A DNA stretch of 64,000 nucleotides from Candidatus Methylumidiphilus alinenensis (GCA_003242955.1 QJPH01000314.1:1-64000); one strand, 5' to 3'. Positions 48,282 through 58,193 are shown, counted from the first letter of the stretch. The notes: generated by a model not told the origin, from the sequence alone. Numbers and translations: made by a program.

Positions 48282-49310
48282 ATGCCCGACCATCACAAGG
48301 ACACCCTGTTAGCCGACTGGCGACAGCGCGCAATCGATTTCGAGCAGGAAATCAAGCAAATCGTACTCGGTTTGGACTGCGCGGTTCGCCACATCACCTT
48401 GGCGATTTTCGCCCGTGGACATGTGCTGCTGGAAGGCGATGTCGGCGTAGGCAAGACGACCTTATTGCGCGCCGTGGCCTGTGGACTGGGCGGTGCGTAT
48501 GAGCGCATCGAGGGGACCATCGACTTGATGCCGACTGATCTGGTCTATCACACCTATATTAACGAATCCGGCAAACCGCAAGTCGATCCCGGACCCATCC
48601 TAAAGCACGGCGAAGCCTTGTCGGTGTTTTTTTTCAACGAGGTCAACCGCGCCCGCCCACAAGTCCACTCCCTATTGCTGCGGGTCATGGCCGAGCGTAG
48701 CGTCACTGCTTTCAACCGGGAGTATTTTTTTCCGCATTTGCTGGTGTTCGCCGACCGCAACCGGGTGGAAAAAGAGGAAACCTTTGAGATTCCGTCAGCG
48801 GCCCGAGACCGCTTCACGATGGAATTGCACATAGAGACTCCAAACGACCCGGCCTTGCAACGCCAACTAATGTTTAACCCGAAATTCCACGACGTGGACC
48901 GGTTGATTGATTCCATCCGTCCCGGTATATTGCCTTATGCCCAAATCAGCGACATAGCCCAGGCCATCCAGCATGAGATTCAAGCCAGCCCCACACTACA
49001 AGACTACGCCTTGGCACTGTGGCAGGCGACCCGCAAGCCGAAGGATTTCGGTGTCAAGCTGGACGGCGTGGACATGGGCCGGCTGATCTTGGCCGGTGCC
49101 AGCGCCCGCGGCATGAGCCTGATGATGCGCACCGCCCGCGCCAACGCCTGGTTTTCCGGGCGCGGTTATTTGACACCGGAAGACATCCATTCGGTATTCC
49201 GTGAAACCGTCGCCCACCGGGTGTTCTTCACGCCGGTTTATGAAATGCGGCGGGAGGCGATAGCCGGGGAGTTGATAGGGCAGATTTTTGAAAAAGTGGC
49301 GGTGCCTTGA
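48282..49310 (+). CDS. MoxR family AAA ATPase
   Basis: GHVLLEGDVGVGKTTLLRAVA, FFFNEVNRARPQVHSLLLRVMAE, sensor and lid regions. Confidence 0.9.
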   Translation: MPDHHKDTLLADWRQRAIDFEQEIKQIVLGLDCAVRHITLAIFARGHVLLEGDVGVGKTTLLRAVACGLGGAYERIEGTIDLMPTDLVYHTYINESGKPQVDPGPILKHGEALSVFFFNEVNRARPQVHSLLLRVMAERSVTAFNREYFFPHLLVFADRNRVEKEETFEIPSAARDRFTMELHIETPNDPALQRQLMFNPKFHDVDRLIDSIRPGILPYAQISDIAQAIQHEIQASPTLQDYALALWQATRKPKDFGVKLDGVDMGRLILAGASARGMSLMMRTARANAWFSGRGYLTPEDIHSVFRETVAHRVFFTPVYEMRREAIAGELIGQIFEKVAVP

Positions 49311-49532
49311 TTGATTGCTCCATTTTCCACCCATACACGCGACATGCCCAGCACAAGGGTAAAACGCCGATCCAACGCAGCCAACACAATGCAGCCGAAG
49401 CCCCGGAGAGTCTATGCATGGCTCAACTTGAAAACCAGGAAACCGGGACATACCACGGCTATCCAATGCCTGAATCAGACCCTATGGCTGCTGAAATCGT
49501 TAAGATATGGAATAAGGAAAAAATTTCCTTTT

Positions 49533-49820
49533 TCATTCCACATTTGGCTTGTCTGTTTGTTCCACTTGCAAACGTTCATAGATGCTACGGGCCTCGTGTG
49601 GCATATCCTGTTGTTCATATTCTTCTGCAAGCTCCATCAATCGGCAACGGGCTTCTTGTCCCTCAATGGAATCCGCATTTCGTTCGGCTAACTCATAATA
49701 CAGTTCAATGGCCTGATGCGGTGATCCGTTGCCTCGGTAGTCATTGGCCATCTGAAGCAGATTGCTTAACAGCGGCAGGACGACCTCCGATTCGCTGTTT
49801 ACTTCGTATACGGTACTCAT
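49533..49820 (-). CDS. Small TPR-like protein
   Basis: LLQMANDYRGNGSPHQAIELYYELAERNADSIEGQEARCRLMELAEEYEQQDMPHEARSIYERL; start reassigned to MSTVYEV. Confidence 0.65.
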   Translation of the reverse strand: MSTVYEVNSESEVVLPLLSNLLQMANDYRGNGSPHQAIELYYELAERNADSIEGQEARCRLMELAEEYEQQDMPHEARSIYERLQVEQTDKPNVE

Positions 49821-50054
49821 GGTTTTCTCTCCGGTCAAGATTTAGCGGTAAATTTGATTGTATGGATTCGATTCTCTGAAGGCAAAAAAAGCTGATGCGG
49901 TTCACCGCGTTTACACTATTCTGCTGCTCAATCACCAAAAAAAGCCGGATGGCGGTCCATCCGGCAATCGAGGGCAGGGTAGGCAGGAACTATATAAGTA
50001 ATGATAAAGCAAAAAACACTCCATCGTCTGTGCGCTAACGCACAAAGATTGTTT

Positions 50055-50525
50055 TTATCGGCTACCAAACCGAAGCGATTGTGCATGTCCATTCACTCCA
50101 AATAAGCCAAATACAATTACCCCCAAGACAAAGATAGCAGCTTGGGCTAATTCTAGGCCTTTTGGTACCGGGATGACGCTCAGCAGTAACGCCAACACGA
50201 CGAGCGACGGCACCAAGCCAAACACGATAATCAACGCGATGATAAAGACGGGTTGTTCCGCTCCGGTTGGTTTGGTATGTGCAAAACCGGAAACAACTTT
50301 AATGATGGTTTGACCAAATAGAACTGCCGAACCAAACGATAATTCTGGAGATTCAATAATCGCGAATAGCGATCTGCCGACGCTCACGTCTACGATTGAA
50401 ATCACCACCAAGGGAAGCACAATGAACAGCAAATCCCCCAATATGGCGTACATTGCAGCTTTTCGATGAACCTTATGAGTTTCATCAACGATGACAGCTG
50501 CGGGTGCGGAGGGTTCCTTAGTCAT
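50055..50525 (-). CDS. Hypothetical membrane protein, coupled to the USP gene
   Basis: Four hydrophobic segments; overlaps the upstream ORF by 8 nt. Confidence 0.65.
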   Translation of the reverse strand: MTKEPSAPAAVIVDETHKVHRKAAMYAILGDLLFIVLPLVVISIVDVSVGRSLFAIIESPELSFGSAVLFGQTIIKVVSGFAHTKPTGAEQPVFIIALIIVFGLVPSLVVLALLLSVIPVPKGLELAQAAIFVLGVIVFGLFGVNGHAQSLRFGSR

Positions 50526-51882
50526 TCAACCCCGTCATCATGGCTAATAAATCCGCTAGATTTCCAACCGTTTTTTTCGTTGGCATGGCGTGTTCATGAA
50601 CCACTAAAATGGGTACTCCAGAGTCATGCAGAATGGCTTTGGTGACACTGGGATGAATCAATTGAGCAAATCCCATACGACCATGGGAACTCATCGCGAT
50701 AAGCTGTGGCTTATGGGTTTTCACGTAATCCAGAATTCCAGCTTCCACATTTGTAGCTTTAGATTTAACCGTGATTAGCCGGATTCCCAAGGAACGAAAC
50801 GCCATTTCCAGCCCATCAAGCGCATCGGAAGCCTTAAGGTGGTGTTCAAATGTCGTCTCCACCGTCAGAACCGTAATGTTGGGTTTGGCAGTTTGTAGGA
50901 TATCCTTGAGAACGAGGAATACTGGAAGGGATTCCGGGCTGAAATCCGTCGTGATTAAAATCTCCTTTGGCAAACTGGGTTCGGCTTTTGGTTCACACAC
51001 CACGATCACAGGCGTTCGTGAGGCATGAAGCAGCGTTTCGGTAAATGAACCATTAATCAACCTAGCCGATAAGGATTGTTTGTGTGCGACCAACACAATC
51101 AACTTAGCAGAGATAGCCTCGCTTAACTGGACGATTTGCTTAACGGGGTCGCCATGCAGAACATGAAACTCCACATGTTCCCTGTTAGCAATGGGTATGA
51201 TTTGCATTAGCCTGGCAAACTCGTTGAACGCCCAACGTTCGACAATTTCCATTGCAAGCGGCAGAACCGCTATCCATGGCAATTGGCTCCAGTGGTAAGC
51301 GGTTTTTATGCTGATGTTCTCAAAAGCCGGATGCACCGCAATCAAATCCGACGGTGTCAGAGATTCTGGAGGGAATGCATTTTCCAAATCCATGCAATAA
51401 ACAAGCTTTAGCCTGTCATTGGGTTTTGTCCACACCAAAGCCAAACGGAGTGTCAACTCTGAATTGGAAGAAAAATCGACAGGTACGACGATATTTCTAC
51501 CCATTGCCGAAGCAGGGACTAAATTGCCCCTGGTTGCCAGCTTCACCCTAGCCAGTTTTGTTGCTGCCAATTTCGCCGCTACCACGAGCTCCGACGCGAT
51601 TAGCTCCGACGCGACTAACTCCTTCGCTGCCAGCTCTGCCACGGCCGGATCCGGAGCACTTCTCATCGGCGATTTTATTTCGCTGGATTCTGTATCTTTC
51701 GTTGCGGGAAGTGATTGGCGGTTTTTTTTCCTAAAGAAAGCAAATGCCAAAAGAATCACGGCAAGCCCTACGGCTATATAGCGATCATTGAACGAAAGAT
51801 CATCTGCGGCTAACACGACAGTAGTGCCTGACCAGAAAACTGTCAACACTGCCCATATCTGCATCGATTTCTGTCTAAACAT
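50518..51882 (-). CDS. Membrane-anchored tandem universal-stress-protein
   Basis: N-terminal hydrophobic segment, VPVDFSSNSELTLRLALVW and ITTDFSPESLPVFLVLKDIL...AMSSHGRMGFAQLIHPSVTKAILHDSGVPILVVHE. Confidence 0.85.
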   Translation of the reverse strand: MFRQKSMQIWAVLTVFWSGTTVVLAADDLSFNDRYIAVGLAVILLAFAFFRKKNRQSLPATKDTESSEIKSPMRSAPDPAVAELAAKELVASELIASELVVAAKLAATKLARVKLATRGNLVPASAMGRNIVVPVDFSSNSELTLRLALVWTKPNDRLKLVYCMDLENAFPPESLTPSDLIAVHPAFENISIKTAYHWSQLPWIAVLPLAMEIVERWAFNEFARLMQIIPIANREHVEFHVLHGDPVKQIVQLSEAISAKLIVLVAHKQSLSARLINGSFTETLLHASRTPVIVVCEPKAEPSLPKEILITTDFSPESLPVFLVLKDILQTAKPNITVLTVETTFEHHLKASDALDGLEMAFRSLGIRLITVKSKATNVEAGILDYVKTHKPQLIAMSSHGRMGFAQLIHPSVTKAILHDSGVPILVVHEHAMPTKKTVGNLADLLAMMTGLND

Positions 51883-51977
51883 GGTTTTTCACCTTAACTC
51901 AATGGGTTTCCGTTTATCTCAAGTGTAAAAAGAAGCCGACATAGCCAGCTTCTTTTTGAGTGCAAACCACTATTCGT

Positions 51978-52220
51978 TCACTTGCCCTGCGGGGCCTTCC
52001 AAGGCAGGTATCCGGGTGGATAGGCCGCAGGCGATGCTGCCGGGGCGGCAACTGCTGCTGGTACGGCGGCTACAGGTTGGGCTACATCGGGTACTGCCGT
52101 CGGCACTACGGATGCAGCAGCGATGGGTGGCGCGGCTTCCGCGGCAGCCGGCTTTTCTTCGGCCAAACCGGCTAACGGCAAAGACAAGAGCAAAATAAAT
52201 CCAACAACTAATTTCCGCAT
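51978..52220 (-). CDS. Small secreted Ala/Pro-rich protein
   Basis: Signal peptide MRKLVVGFILLLSLPLAGLAEE; preceded by AAGGAG-like RBS. Confidence 0.6.
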   Translation of the reverse strand: MRKLVVGFILLLSLPLAGLAEEKPAAAEAAPPIAAASVVPTAVPDVAQPVAAVPAAVAAPAASPAAYPPGYLPWKAPQGK

Positions 52221-52334
52221 GATCGAACTCCTTAAGTAATGAGTATTTCTAGGATGGTTATTGCCAACGATTATGGCACTATCTTTATACTACTTCCCCA
52301 TTAAGGAAGTCTGTTCGATACCGCACAGAAACCA

Positions 52335-52673
52335 CGGCTATCAGCTTAAGGCGGGACAGACCCAAAGCTTAACCGTTCGCCCTGAGCTGCGAGCCTGTCG
52401 AGCAGTCGAAGATTGGACGGTTAAGCCGTTCATGCTTCGATCCTTCGACAAGCTCAGGACTCACCACGAACGGCCTTAAGGTGATTTCCAATAATGAATC
52501 CACCAAAACCGAAATGAATTGTCCACGAAAATCACCAACAATTCCTCCACAAATCACCTTGCCAAGCTGGAGCTTGGCGTTCCTTCTGGGAGCGCCAAGC
52601 CCCAGCTTGGCCTTTGGATGGGATGTTCTTTATTGGATATCACCTAAACTGTCCCGCCTTAAGTTAATAGCCG
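52335..52673. mobile_element. Compound repeat bounded by 25-bp inverted repeats
   Basis: cggctatcagcttaaggcgggacag (52335-52359) versus rc of ctgtcccgccttaagttaatagccg (52649-52673), 2 mismatches; encloses a palindrome and family B copy 2. Confidence 0.75.
52479..52645. mobile_element. MITE-like element family B, copy 2 (167 bp)
   Basis: Near-identical to 41755-41921. Confidence 0.85.
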
Positions 52674-52760
52674 AAACCACCGATAGCCACATTACAGCAT
52701 TTTTGCCGAATTCCTTGTCGCATTAACTTATGGCTCTGTATAAACCCCAAAGAACCTAAC

Positions 52761-52928
52761 TTATTTCAACTTTGCCTGTGGGCTTCGGGCTCGAATAGCG
52801 TGAACACGACCATGATGTAAGCGATAACCATGGTCATTCAAGTAAACCCGCGTACTAATATAGGCCATGAAACCAAAGCCGGTCACAGTCCAGAGCGTAA
52901 TCAAGATGATCATCTTGTTTTGAAACAT
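52761..52928 (-). CDS. Small membrane protein
   Basis: MFQNKMIILITLWTVTGFGFMAYISTRVYLNDHGYRLHHGRVHAIRARSPQAKLK with AAGGAG RBS upstream. Confidence 0.55.
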   Translation of the reverse strand: MFQNKMIILITLWTVTGFGFMAYISTRVYLNDHGYRLHHGRVHAIRARSPQAKLK

Positions 52929-53016
52929 GTTATTTCTCCTTAAGGTATTATTTTTTATTTCCAGAATGACTATTGCCAGTGAGGACTTGGTCATAGTTCA
53001 GCCCGATGGGTGCGTT

Positions 53017-53079
53017 TGTGGAGTGCGGCGACTCGTCGCCCATGGTTCGGAAAGCGGCGACGAGTCGCCGCACTCCACA
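53017..53079. repeat. Perfect 24-bp inverted repeat
   Basis: tgtggagtgcggcgactcgtcgcc / ggcgacgagtcgccgcactccaca with 15-nt loop. Confidence 0.95.
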
Positions 53080-53162
53080 TTTGGTTGGCTGAACGATGAC
53101 CAAGGCCAATTAAACAATGTAATCAATTGAAATTAAAAACGCTGTAAATATGGTTTTGATGG

Positions 53163-53354
53163 CTATTTGACATCTTTGACAGAAAAGGGGTTGTCCGCAT
53201 TTTTAGCCGCTAATACAGTTTTTTGAACTGCCTTTTCGTCTGCGGCCATCCGTTGTTGGCAATCGAATAGCCCTAGCCCGACCATGATGGACATGCCGGT
53301 TATGTAAACACTATCTGAAAGATCTATTGGCTGGTGTCTGATTTTCGTTTGCAT
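53163..53354 (-). CDS. Small membrane protein
   Basis: Single TM segment YITGMSIMVGLGLF; AAGGAG RBS. Confidence 0.55.
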   Translation of the reverse strand: MQTKIRHQPIDLSDSVYITGMSIMVGLGLFDCQQRMAADEKAVQKTVLAAKNADNPFSVKDVK

Positions 53355-53594
53355 GGTGTGCTCCTTATTAGTGGGGAAAAAGGCTTTCGGCAGGGTGGAA
53401 AGGGTCTTGATAAAATTGCCCCTAAGGCGATACCCAGCGCAGGAACATCGGGTTAGGGTGCGGGCAAGTTAAATCAGAGGCTTCGCTGCCTTTTTCTTGC
53501 ACCCATCCCGAAGCCCCTTTCGCTTCGCTCCTTCCCCTTTGAGGGGAAGGAGCCAACTCAACAACATTGGTCATTGTGCCTGGGTATCCAGAGC

Positions 53595-53882
53595 TCACTT
53601 GAATTTGGCAACAGCGCTGGCCAAGCCGGTCCTAAGGTCATCCCAAACTTCAATGGCAGTCTCTTTGAGCGTCCCCCAAGCATCGCCGCTGGCTTCCTCC
53701 AGCTCTTTGATCTTCGCCGTTGCCGCATGCTGTTTGGTGCGCAACACATCGACTTCTCCGGCGTATCTGATTTGCAGATCCGCAGTTGCGTTCTCCGCCT
53801 TGATTGACAAAAGGTCGATCTGGGCGCTCCACTCTTTAAGTTCCGATGCCAGACTTTCTATGTACTCGTCTTTGGTTTTCAT
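53595..53882 (-). CDS. Small coiled-coil protein
   Basis: MKTKDEYIESLASELKEWSAQIDLLSIKAENATADLQIRYAGEVDVLRTKQHAATAKIKELEEASGDAWGTLKE. Confidence 0.7.
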   Translation of the reverse strand: MKTKDEYIESLASELKEWSAQIDLLSIKAENATADLQIRYAGEVDVLRTKQHAATAKIKELEEASGDAWGTLKETAIEVWDDLRTGLASAVAKFK

Positions 53883-54088
53883 GGGGTTTACCTTGTTTGT
53901 TGATGGGAATGTTTAACGGTGACTTGTCGTCACGGAGACAGGTTAGCCACAAAGTTAGGCATCGTCGGTACGATGGCACACATAGTGCATTTCTGTCGAA
54001 GACAAGTGAGGGAATGCAGGAAGTTTGGTGAAGGAATGCGATTGGGTACGGCAATCGGATGTCGATATCCTGAACCCCGCTTCTGCCC

Positions 54089-54160
54089 CACTGCCATTAA
54101 GTTAAGCGTTCCATCAAAGGCTGATTTCACGCTTAATACATCTTAACTTAATGGCATTGA
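54089..54160. mobile_element. Short MITE-like element of the cactgccattaagttaag family, no TSD seen
   Basis: cactgccattaagttaagcg ... cttaacttaatggcattga. Confidence 0.65.
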
Positions 54161-54357
54161 GTCAAAGGGGGGGAGCGAAGCGAGGGGGCCAAAACGATGA
54201 TTGTGGATCGTCATCCCGACCGGAATGCCGGCGTTCTTGCCAAAATGAGAATTGCTATCAAAAATCCCCCTTGCCCCTCTTTTTGCAAAGGGGGACAATA
54301 GTGATGCTATGTGCGATACAGCACATACCTAAAGCCGAAAATCTGCTATGATTTTTT

Positions 54358-54434
54358 GCCAAGAGGCCAAGAGGCCAAGAGGCCAAGAGGCCAAGAGGCC
54401 AAGAGGCCAAGAGGCCAAGAGGCCAAGAGGCCAA
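54358..54434. repeat. 8-bp tandem repeat (aagaggcc), 9 full copies plus partial ends
   Basis: Uninterrupted aagaggcc x9 from 54361 to 54432. Confidence 0.98.
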
Positions 54435-54486
54435 AAGTACACCGAATGTCAGCATTTTGTTGGCCTGCAACCTAAATATTTTTTTT

Positions 54487-55230
54487 ATGAACACAGTTCC
54501 CCATAGTCCACGGCAAAACCATCTGATCGATGCCCTACCCAACGCCGAATATGAGCACCTATCGCCTAACCTGGAATTGATCCCGATGCCGCTCGGCAAG
54601 GTCATTTACGAGTCAGGGGACATCTTGTGTTACGCTTATTTCCCGACGACCTGCATCATTTCACTACTTTATGTGATGGAGAATGGCTCATCGGCCGAAA
54701 TTGCCGTGGTCGGCAACGAAGGCATTGTCGGTGTCGCCCTGTTCATGGGAGGGCAAACCATGCCCAATCGGGCTATTGTGCAGAGCGCCGGCCACGCTTA
54801 TCGGCTGCGGGCGACTCATCTGATGCTGGAGTTCAACCATGCCGAAGGGGGTCGCGTAGGGATATTCCACAATTTGTTGCTGCGCTACACCCAGGCGCTG
54901 ATTACCCAAATGGCGCAGACAGCGGTCTGCAACCGGCATCATTCGGTGGACCAGCAACTCTGTCGCTGGCTGTTGTTGAGCCTCGACCGGCTCGCCGCGT
55001 CCGAATTGACCATGACCCAGGAATTGATCGCCAACATGCTCGGTGTGCGCCGCGAAGGGGTCACGGATGCAGCCGGGAAATTGCAGAAAGCGGGGTTGAT
55101 TGAATATCGCCGTGGCCACATCACCGTGCTCGACCGGCCGGGATTGGAGGAACGGGTTTGCGAGTGCTACCAAGTGGTCAAAACAGAATTCGAGCGCCTG
55201 CTCCCCGACCTCCACGGCAAGGCACACTGA
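54487..55230 (+). CDS. Crp/Fnr family transcriptional regulator (copy 1)
   Basis: YFPTTCIISLLYVMENGSSAEIAVVGNEGIVGVALFMGG, HTH MTQELIANMLGVRREGVTDAAGKLQKAGLIEYRRGHITVLDRPGLE; start placed at ATG 54487. Confidence 0.88.
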   Translation: MNTVPHSPRQNHLIDALPNAEYEHLSPNLELIPMPLGKVIYESGDILCYAYFPTTCIISLLYVMENGSSAEIAVVGNEGIVGVALFMGGQTMPNRAIVQSAGHAYRLRATHLMLEFNHAEGGRVGIFHNLLLRYTQALITQMAQTAVCNRHHSVDQQLCRWLLLSLDRLAASELTMTQELIANMLGVRREGVTDAAGKLQKAGLIEYRRGHITVLDRPGLEERVCECYQVVKTEFERLLPDLHGKAH

Positions 55231-55423
55231 TTTTGTCATCTGTTATGGAATGACATTGCCACTGAACGGGTTAAGGTGCGGTAACGCACAGACGGCGGCA
55301 AGCTCTTGCGGTAGCTTGGCCTATTGCTTAGCGGGTGCATAGCCCCAGGCAGCCTTCGGTATTGGGATTGACCTTAATCCTTGTGCCCCCGTTGAATTTG
55401 CCAGAATATAGCAGGAGAGCACC

Positions 55424-56131
55424 GTGTCATCCGTCCAAGCTGTACCCGTCACCAATCGTCTGCTATCCGCCCTGCCCCGCAAGGAGCGCGAATTGCTGCT
55501 TAGTCATTGCGAACCCGTCGAACTTGTCATTGCCGAGACGCTGCACCGTGCTGGAGAACCCATCCCGCATGTTTACTTCCCCACCGGAGGCTTCATTTCA
55601 TTAGTGATGCCCATTGATGCCAGCGAATATTTGGAAGTGGGCCTAGTTGGCAATGAAGGCATGCTGGGCATTACCCTGATATTAGGCGTTGATGCCGCGC
55701 CATTCCATGCCTTGGTGCAGGGGGCAGGCACTGCGTTGCGGATCACGGCGGCTGAGTTTCTCCAGCTACTGGAACAAAGTCCGGCACTACGGCCGGAGTT
55801 GCAGCGCTACCTCTACGTATTGATGAGCCAGATCGGACAAACAGCCGCATGCAACCGCTACCATGTGGTGGAGGCGCGCCTTGCCCGTTGGTTGTTGATG
55901 ACGCAGGATAGGGCGAACTGCGACACGTTCCATATCACGCATCTATTCATGGCCTTCATGCTGGGGGTGCGGCGTGTCGGCATTACCAAAGCGGCAAATT
56001 TGCTTCAACAGCAAAAAATCATCAGCTACCACCGTGGCGACATCACCATCCTCGACCGCGCAGGCTTGGAAGCCGCCTCTTGCGGGTGTTACCGGGCAGG
56101 GAAGGAAACCTACGAGCGGATACTGGGTTAA
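55424..56131 (+). CDS. Crp/Fnr family transcriptional regulator (copy 2)
   Basis: YFPTGGFISLVMPIDASEYLEVGLVGNEGMLGITLILG, FMAFMLGVRRVGITKAANLLQQQKIISYHRGDITILDRAGLE. Confidence 0.88.
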   Translation: MSSVQAVPVTNRLLSALPRKERELLLSHCEPVELVIAETLHRAGEPIPHVYFPTGGFISLVMPIDASEYLEVGLVGNEGMLGITLILGVDAAPFHALVQGAGTALRITAAEFLQLLEQSPALRPELQRYLYVLMSQIGQTAACNRYHVVEARLARWLLMTQDRANCDTFHITHLFMAFMLGVRRVGITKAANLLQQQKIISYHRGDITILDRAGLEAASCGCYRAGKETYERILG

Positions 56132-56344
56132 TGGAACCTGATTAGGAAGATTCATCAGCTAGCGGCAAAAGCATCGTCATACCGGGACGGGCATGTGATC
56201 ACAGAGGAAGTCCCAGCCTCCACCAAGCATGGGGCAGCCGTTGTGTTTAACCTCCCTGTCGAAAAGGGCGACGAGCACTATGAGCGTTAACGCACCGACT
56301 AGGCTGGGCAGTTGGTGTAATCTTGATCTGTCCCGTTAGCCTAA

Positions 56345-56662
<318 letters not shown>

Positions 56663-56670
56663 GCCCTTGG

Positions 56671-56771
56671 AGTGCAAGGCTTGCCTTGTCCATTAGCAAT
56701 TCTGATTTTGGCTCAGAGTGAGAATTGCTGTTTGCCCAAAGCACTCTTGCAAGGCAAGCCTTGCACTCCCG
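56671..56771. repeat. Inverted repeat gagtgcaaggcttgcc...ggcaagccttgcactc
   Basis: gagtgcaaggcttgccttg ... agcaattctgatttt ... gagaattgct ... caaggcaagccttgcactc. Confidence 0.85.
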
Positions 56772-56858
56772 GCATCAACCAAATACCGCATAGTTCGTGT
56801 ACATCACTTTTAATAGCACCCACTAAACTACCCATCACCACTGCTTGCAAGGCTCACT

Positions 56859-57665
56859 ATGAAAATCCGGGTTGGCTACGAATTCATCTACGACTGTCCC
56901 CAACCGACGCCGATGATATTGACGTTGAACATTCATTTTACCCGCGCATCCGATATCATCACGGCCGACCACCTCATCACCAACCCGTCGGTCCCCATCA
57001 CCGCCTATCGCGATGCCTTCGGCAATTGGTGCAGCCGGATCGTTGCGCCAAAGGGTCGGCTCCGACTTTCGTCCGATGCGCTCGTCAACGATTCGGGCAG
57101 GACAGACATTGTCAACGCTTCGGCCCAGCAGTATCCTGTGCAAGACCTGCCCGAGGAAACACTAGTCTTCCTGTTGGGAAGCCGGTATTGCGATACCGAT
57201 CACCTGTCTCAGAAGGCTTGGGATCTGTTTGGCAAATCGCCTGTTGGTTGGTGGCGTGTCCAAGCCATCTGCGACTTCGTCCATCGCCATGTCACCTTTG
57301 GTTACGAACACGCGCGGTCTACGCGGACAGCCGGGGAGACTTTCCTTGAGCAGAAAGGTGTCTGCCGCGATTTTGCGCACCTAGCGATCACCTTCTGCCG
57401 CTGCATGAATATCCCGGCTCGTTACTGCACCGGCTATCTGAGTGACATCGGCCTGCCGCCACCTTACAGCACTATGGATTTCGCCGCTTGGTTCGAGGTC
57501 TTCCTTGGTGGGCACTGGTACACCTTTGATCCACGCAACAACGCGCCGCGCTTCGGTCGTGTGCTGATCGCAAGGGGACGGGATGCGGCCGATGTACCGA
57601 TGATCCATACGTTTGGACCCAATACATTGGCAAGCTTCAAAGTCTGGACAGACGAGGTGCAGTAA
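56859..57665 (+). CDS. Transglutaminase-like family protein
   Basis: EQKGVCRDFAHLAITFCRCMNIPARYCTGYL (Cys), DFAAWFEVFLGGHWYTFDPRNNAPRFGRVLIARGRDAADVPMIHTFG. Confidence 0.93.
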   Translation: MKIRVGYEFIYDCPQPTPMILTLNIHFTRASDIITADHLITNPSVPITAYRDAFGNWCSRIVAPKGRLRLSSDALVNDSGRTDIVNASAQQYPVQDLPEETLVFLLGSRYCDTDHLSQKAWDLFGKSPVGWWRVQAICDFVHRHVTFGYEHARSTRTAGETFLEQKGVCRDFAHLAITFCRCMNIPARYCTGYLSDIGLPPPYSTMDFAAWFEVFLGGHWYTFDPRNNAPRFGRVLIARGRDAADVPMIHTFGPNTLASFKVWTDEVQ

Positions 57666-57724
57666 GAGGGTATGGTCAAAAACAACTTCCCGAAAGAAGT
57701 CTGGCTGTTTACCAGGCTCCGGCT

Positions 57725-57855
57725 TCACTGCCATTAAGTTAAGCGTTTAATCGGAACGCCAAGCCCCCATCAGGGTGTACCGCGCCAAACTGGGGCTTGG
57801 CGTTCCGTCAAAGGCTGATTTCACGCTTAATGCATCTTTAACTCAATGGCAGTGA
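57725..57855. mobile_element. MITE-like element, TIR tcactgccattaagttaag, 10-bp TSD
   Basis: ggctccggct at 57715-57724 and 57856-57865 flank tcactgccattaagttaagcg ... ctcaatggcagtga. Confidence 0.85.
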
Positions 57856-58001
57856 GGCTCCGGCTCTCATCGTTACACACAAATGTTTGAGGCCCGTCAT
57901 CCCGGCCGGAATGACGGATTTTCCAGTTTGGCTGGACTCGTGTATTATGAGTCGAGCTAGAGCTTGGGAATGAACAAAATATCTATTCTATCGTTTTCCT
58001 T

Positions 58002-58193
58002 TTGGAGAAAGAAATGTCGACCGTTACAATTGTAGACTCAGAAGAAGCAAGAAAAGAAGCAGAAATGGCTGAAATTCGCGCCCGTGAGGCTGAAGCTAAC
58101 GCTCTTGAAGCTGAAGCCCGCGCACGTGAAGCCGAAGCTCATGCAAGAGAGGAAGCCGCAAACAGTGGCACTAGGGGGAATGGGAATTCTTAA
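58002..58193 (+). CDS. Short Glu/Ala-rich heptad-repeat protein
   Basis: AEANALE AEARARE AEAHARE heptads; ggagaaagaa-like RBS region. Confidence 0.5.
   Translation: MEKEMSTVTIVDSEEARKEAEMAEIRAREAEANALEAEARAREAEAHAREEAANSGTRGNGNS

Noticed and set aside
52481-52726. 81-aa ORF MISNNESTKTEMNCPRKSPTIPPQITLPSWSLAFLLG
   Set aside because: Translation of the family B repeat, not a gene
54358-54434. Possible CRISPR array
   Set aside because: 8-bp pure tandem repeat without spacers; no cas genes in window
54258-54605. Minus-strand ORF with LLASWPLG repeats
   Set aside because: Read-through of the 8-bp microsatellite; antisense to the Crp/Fnr gene
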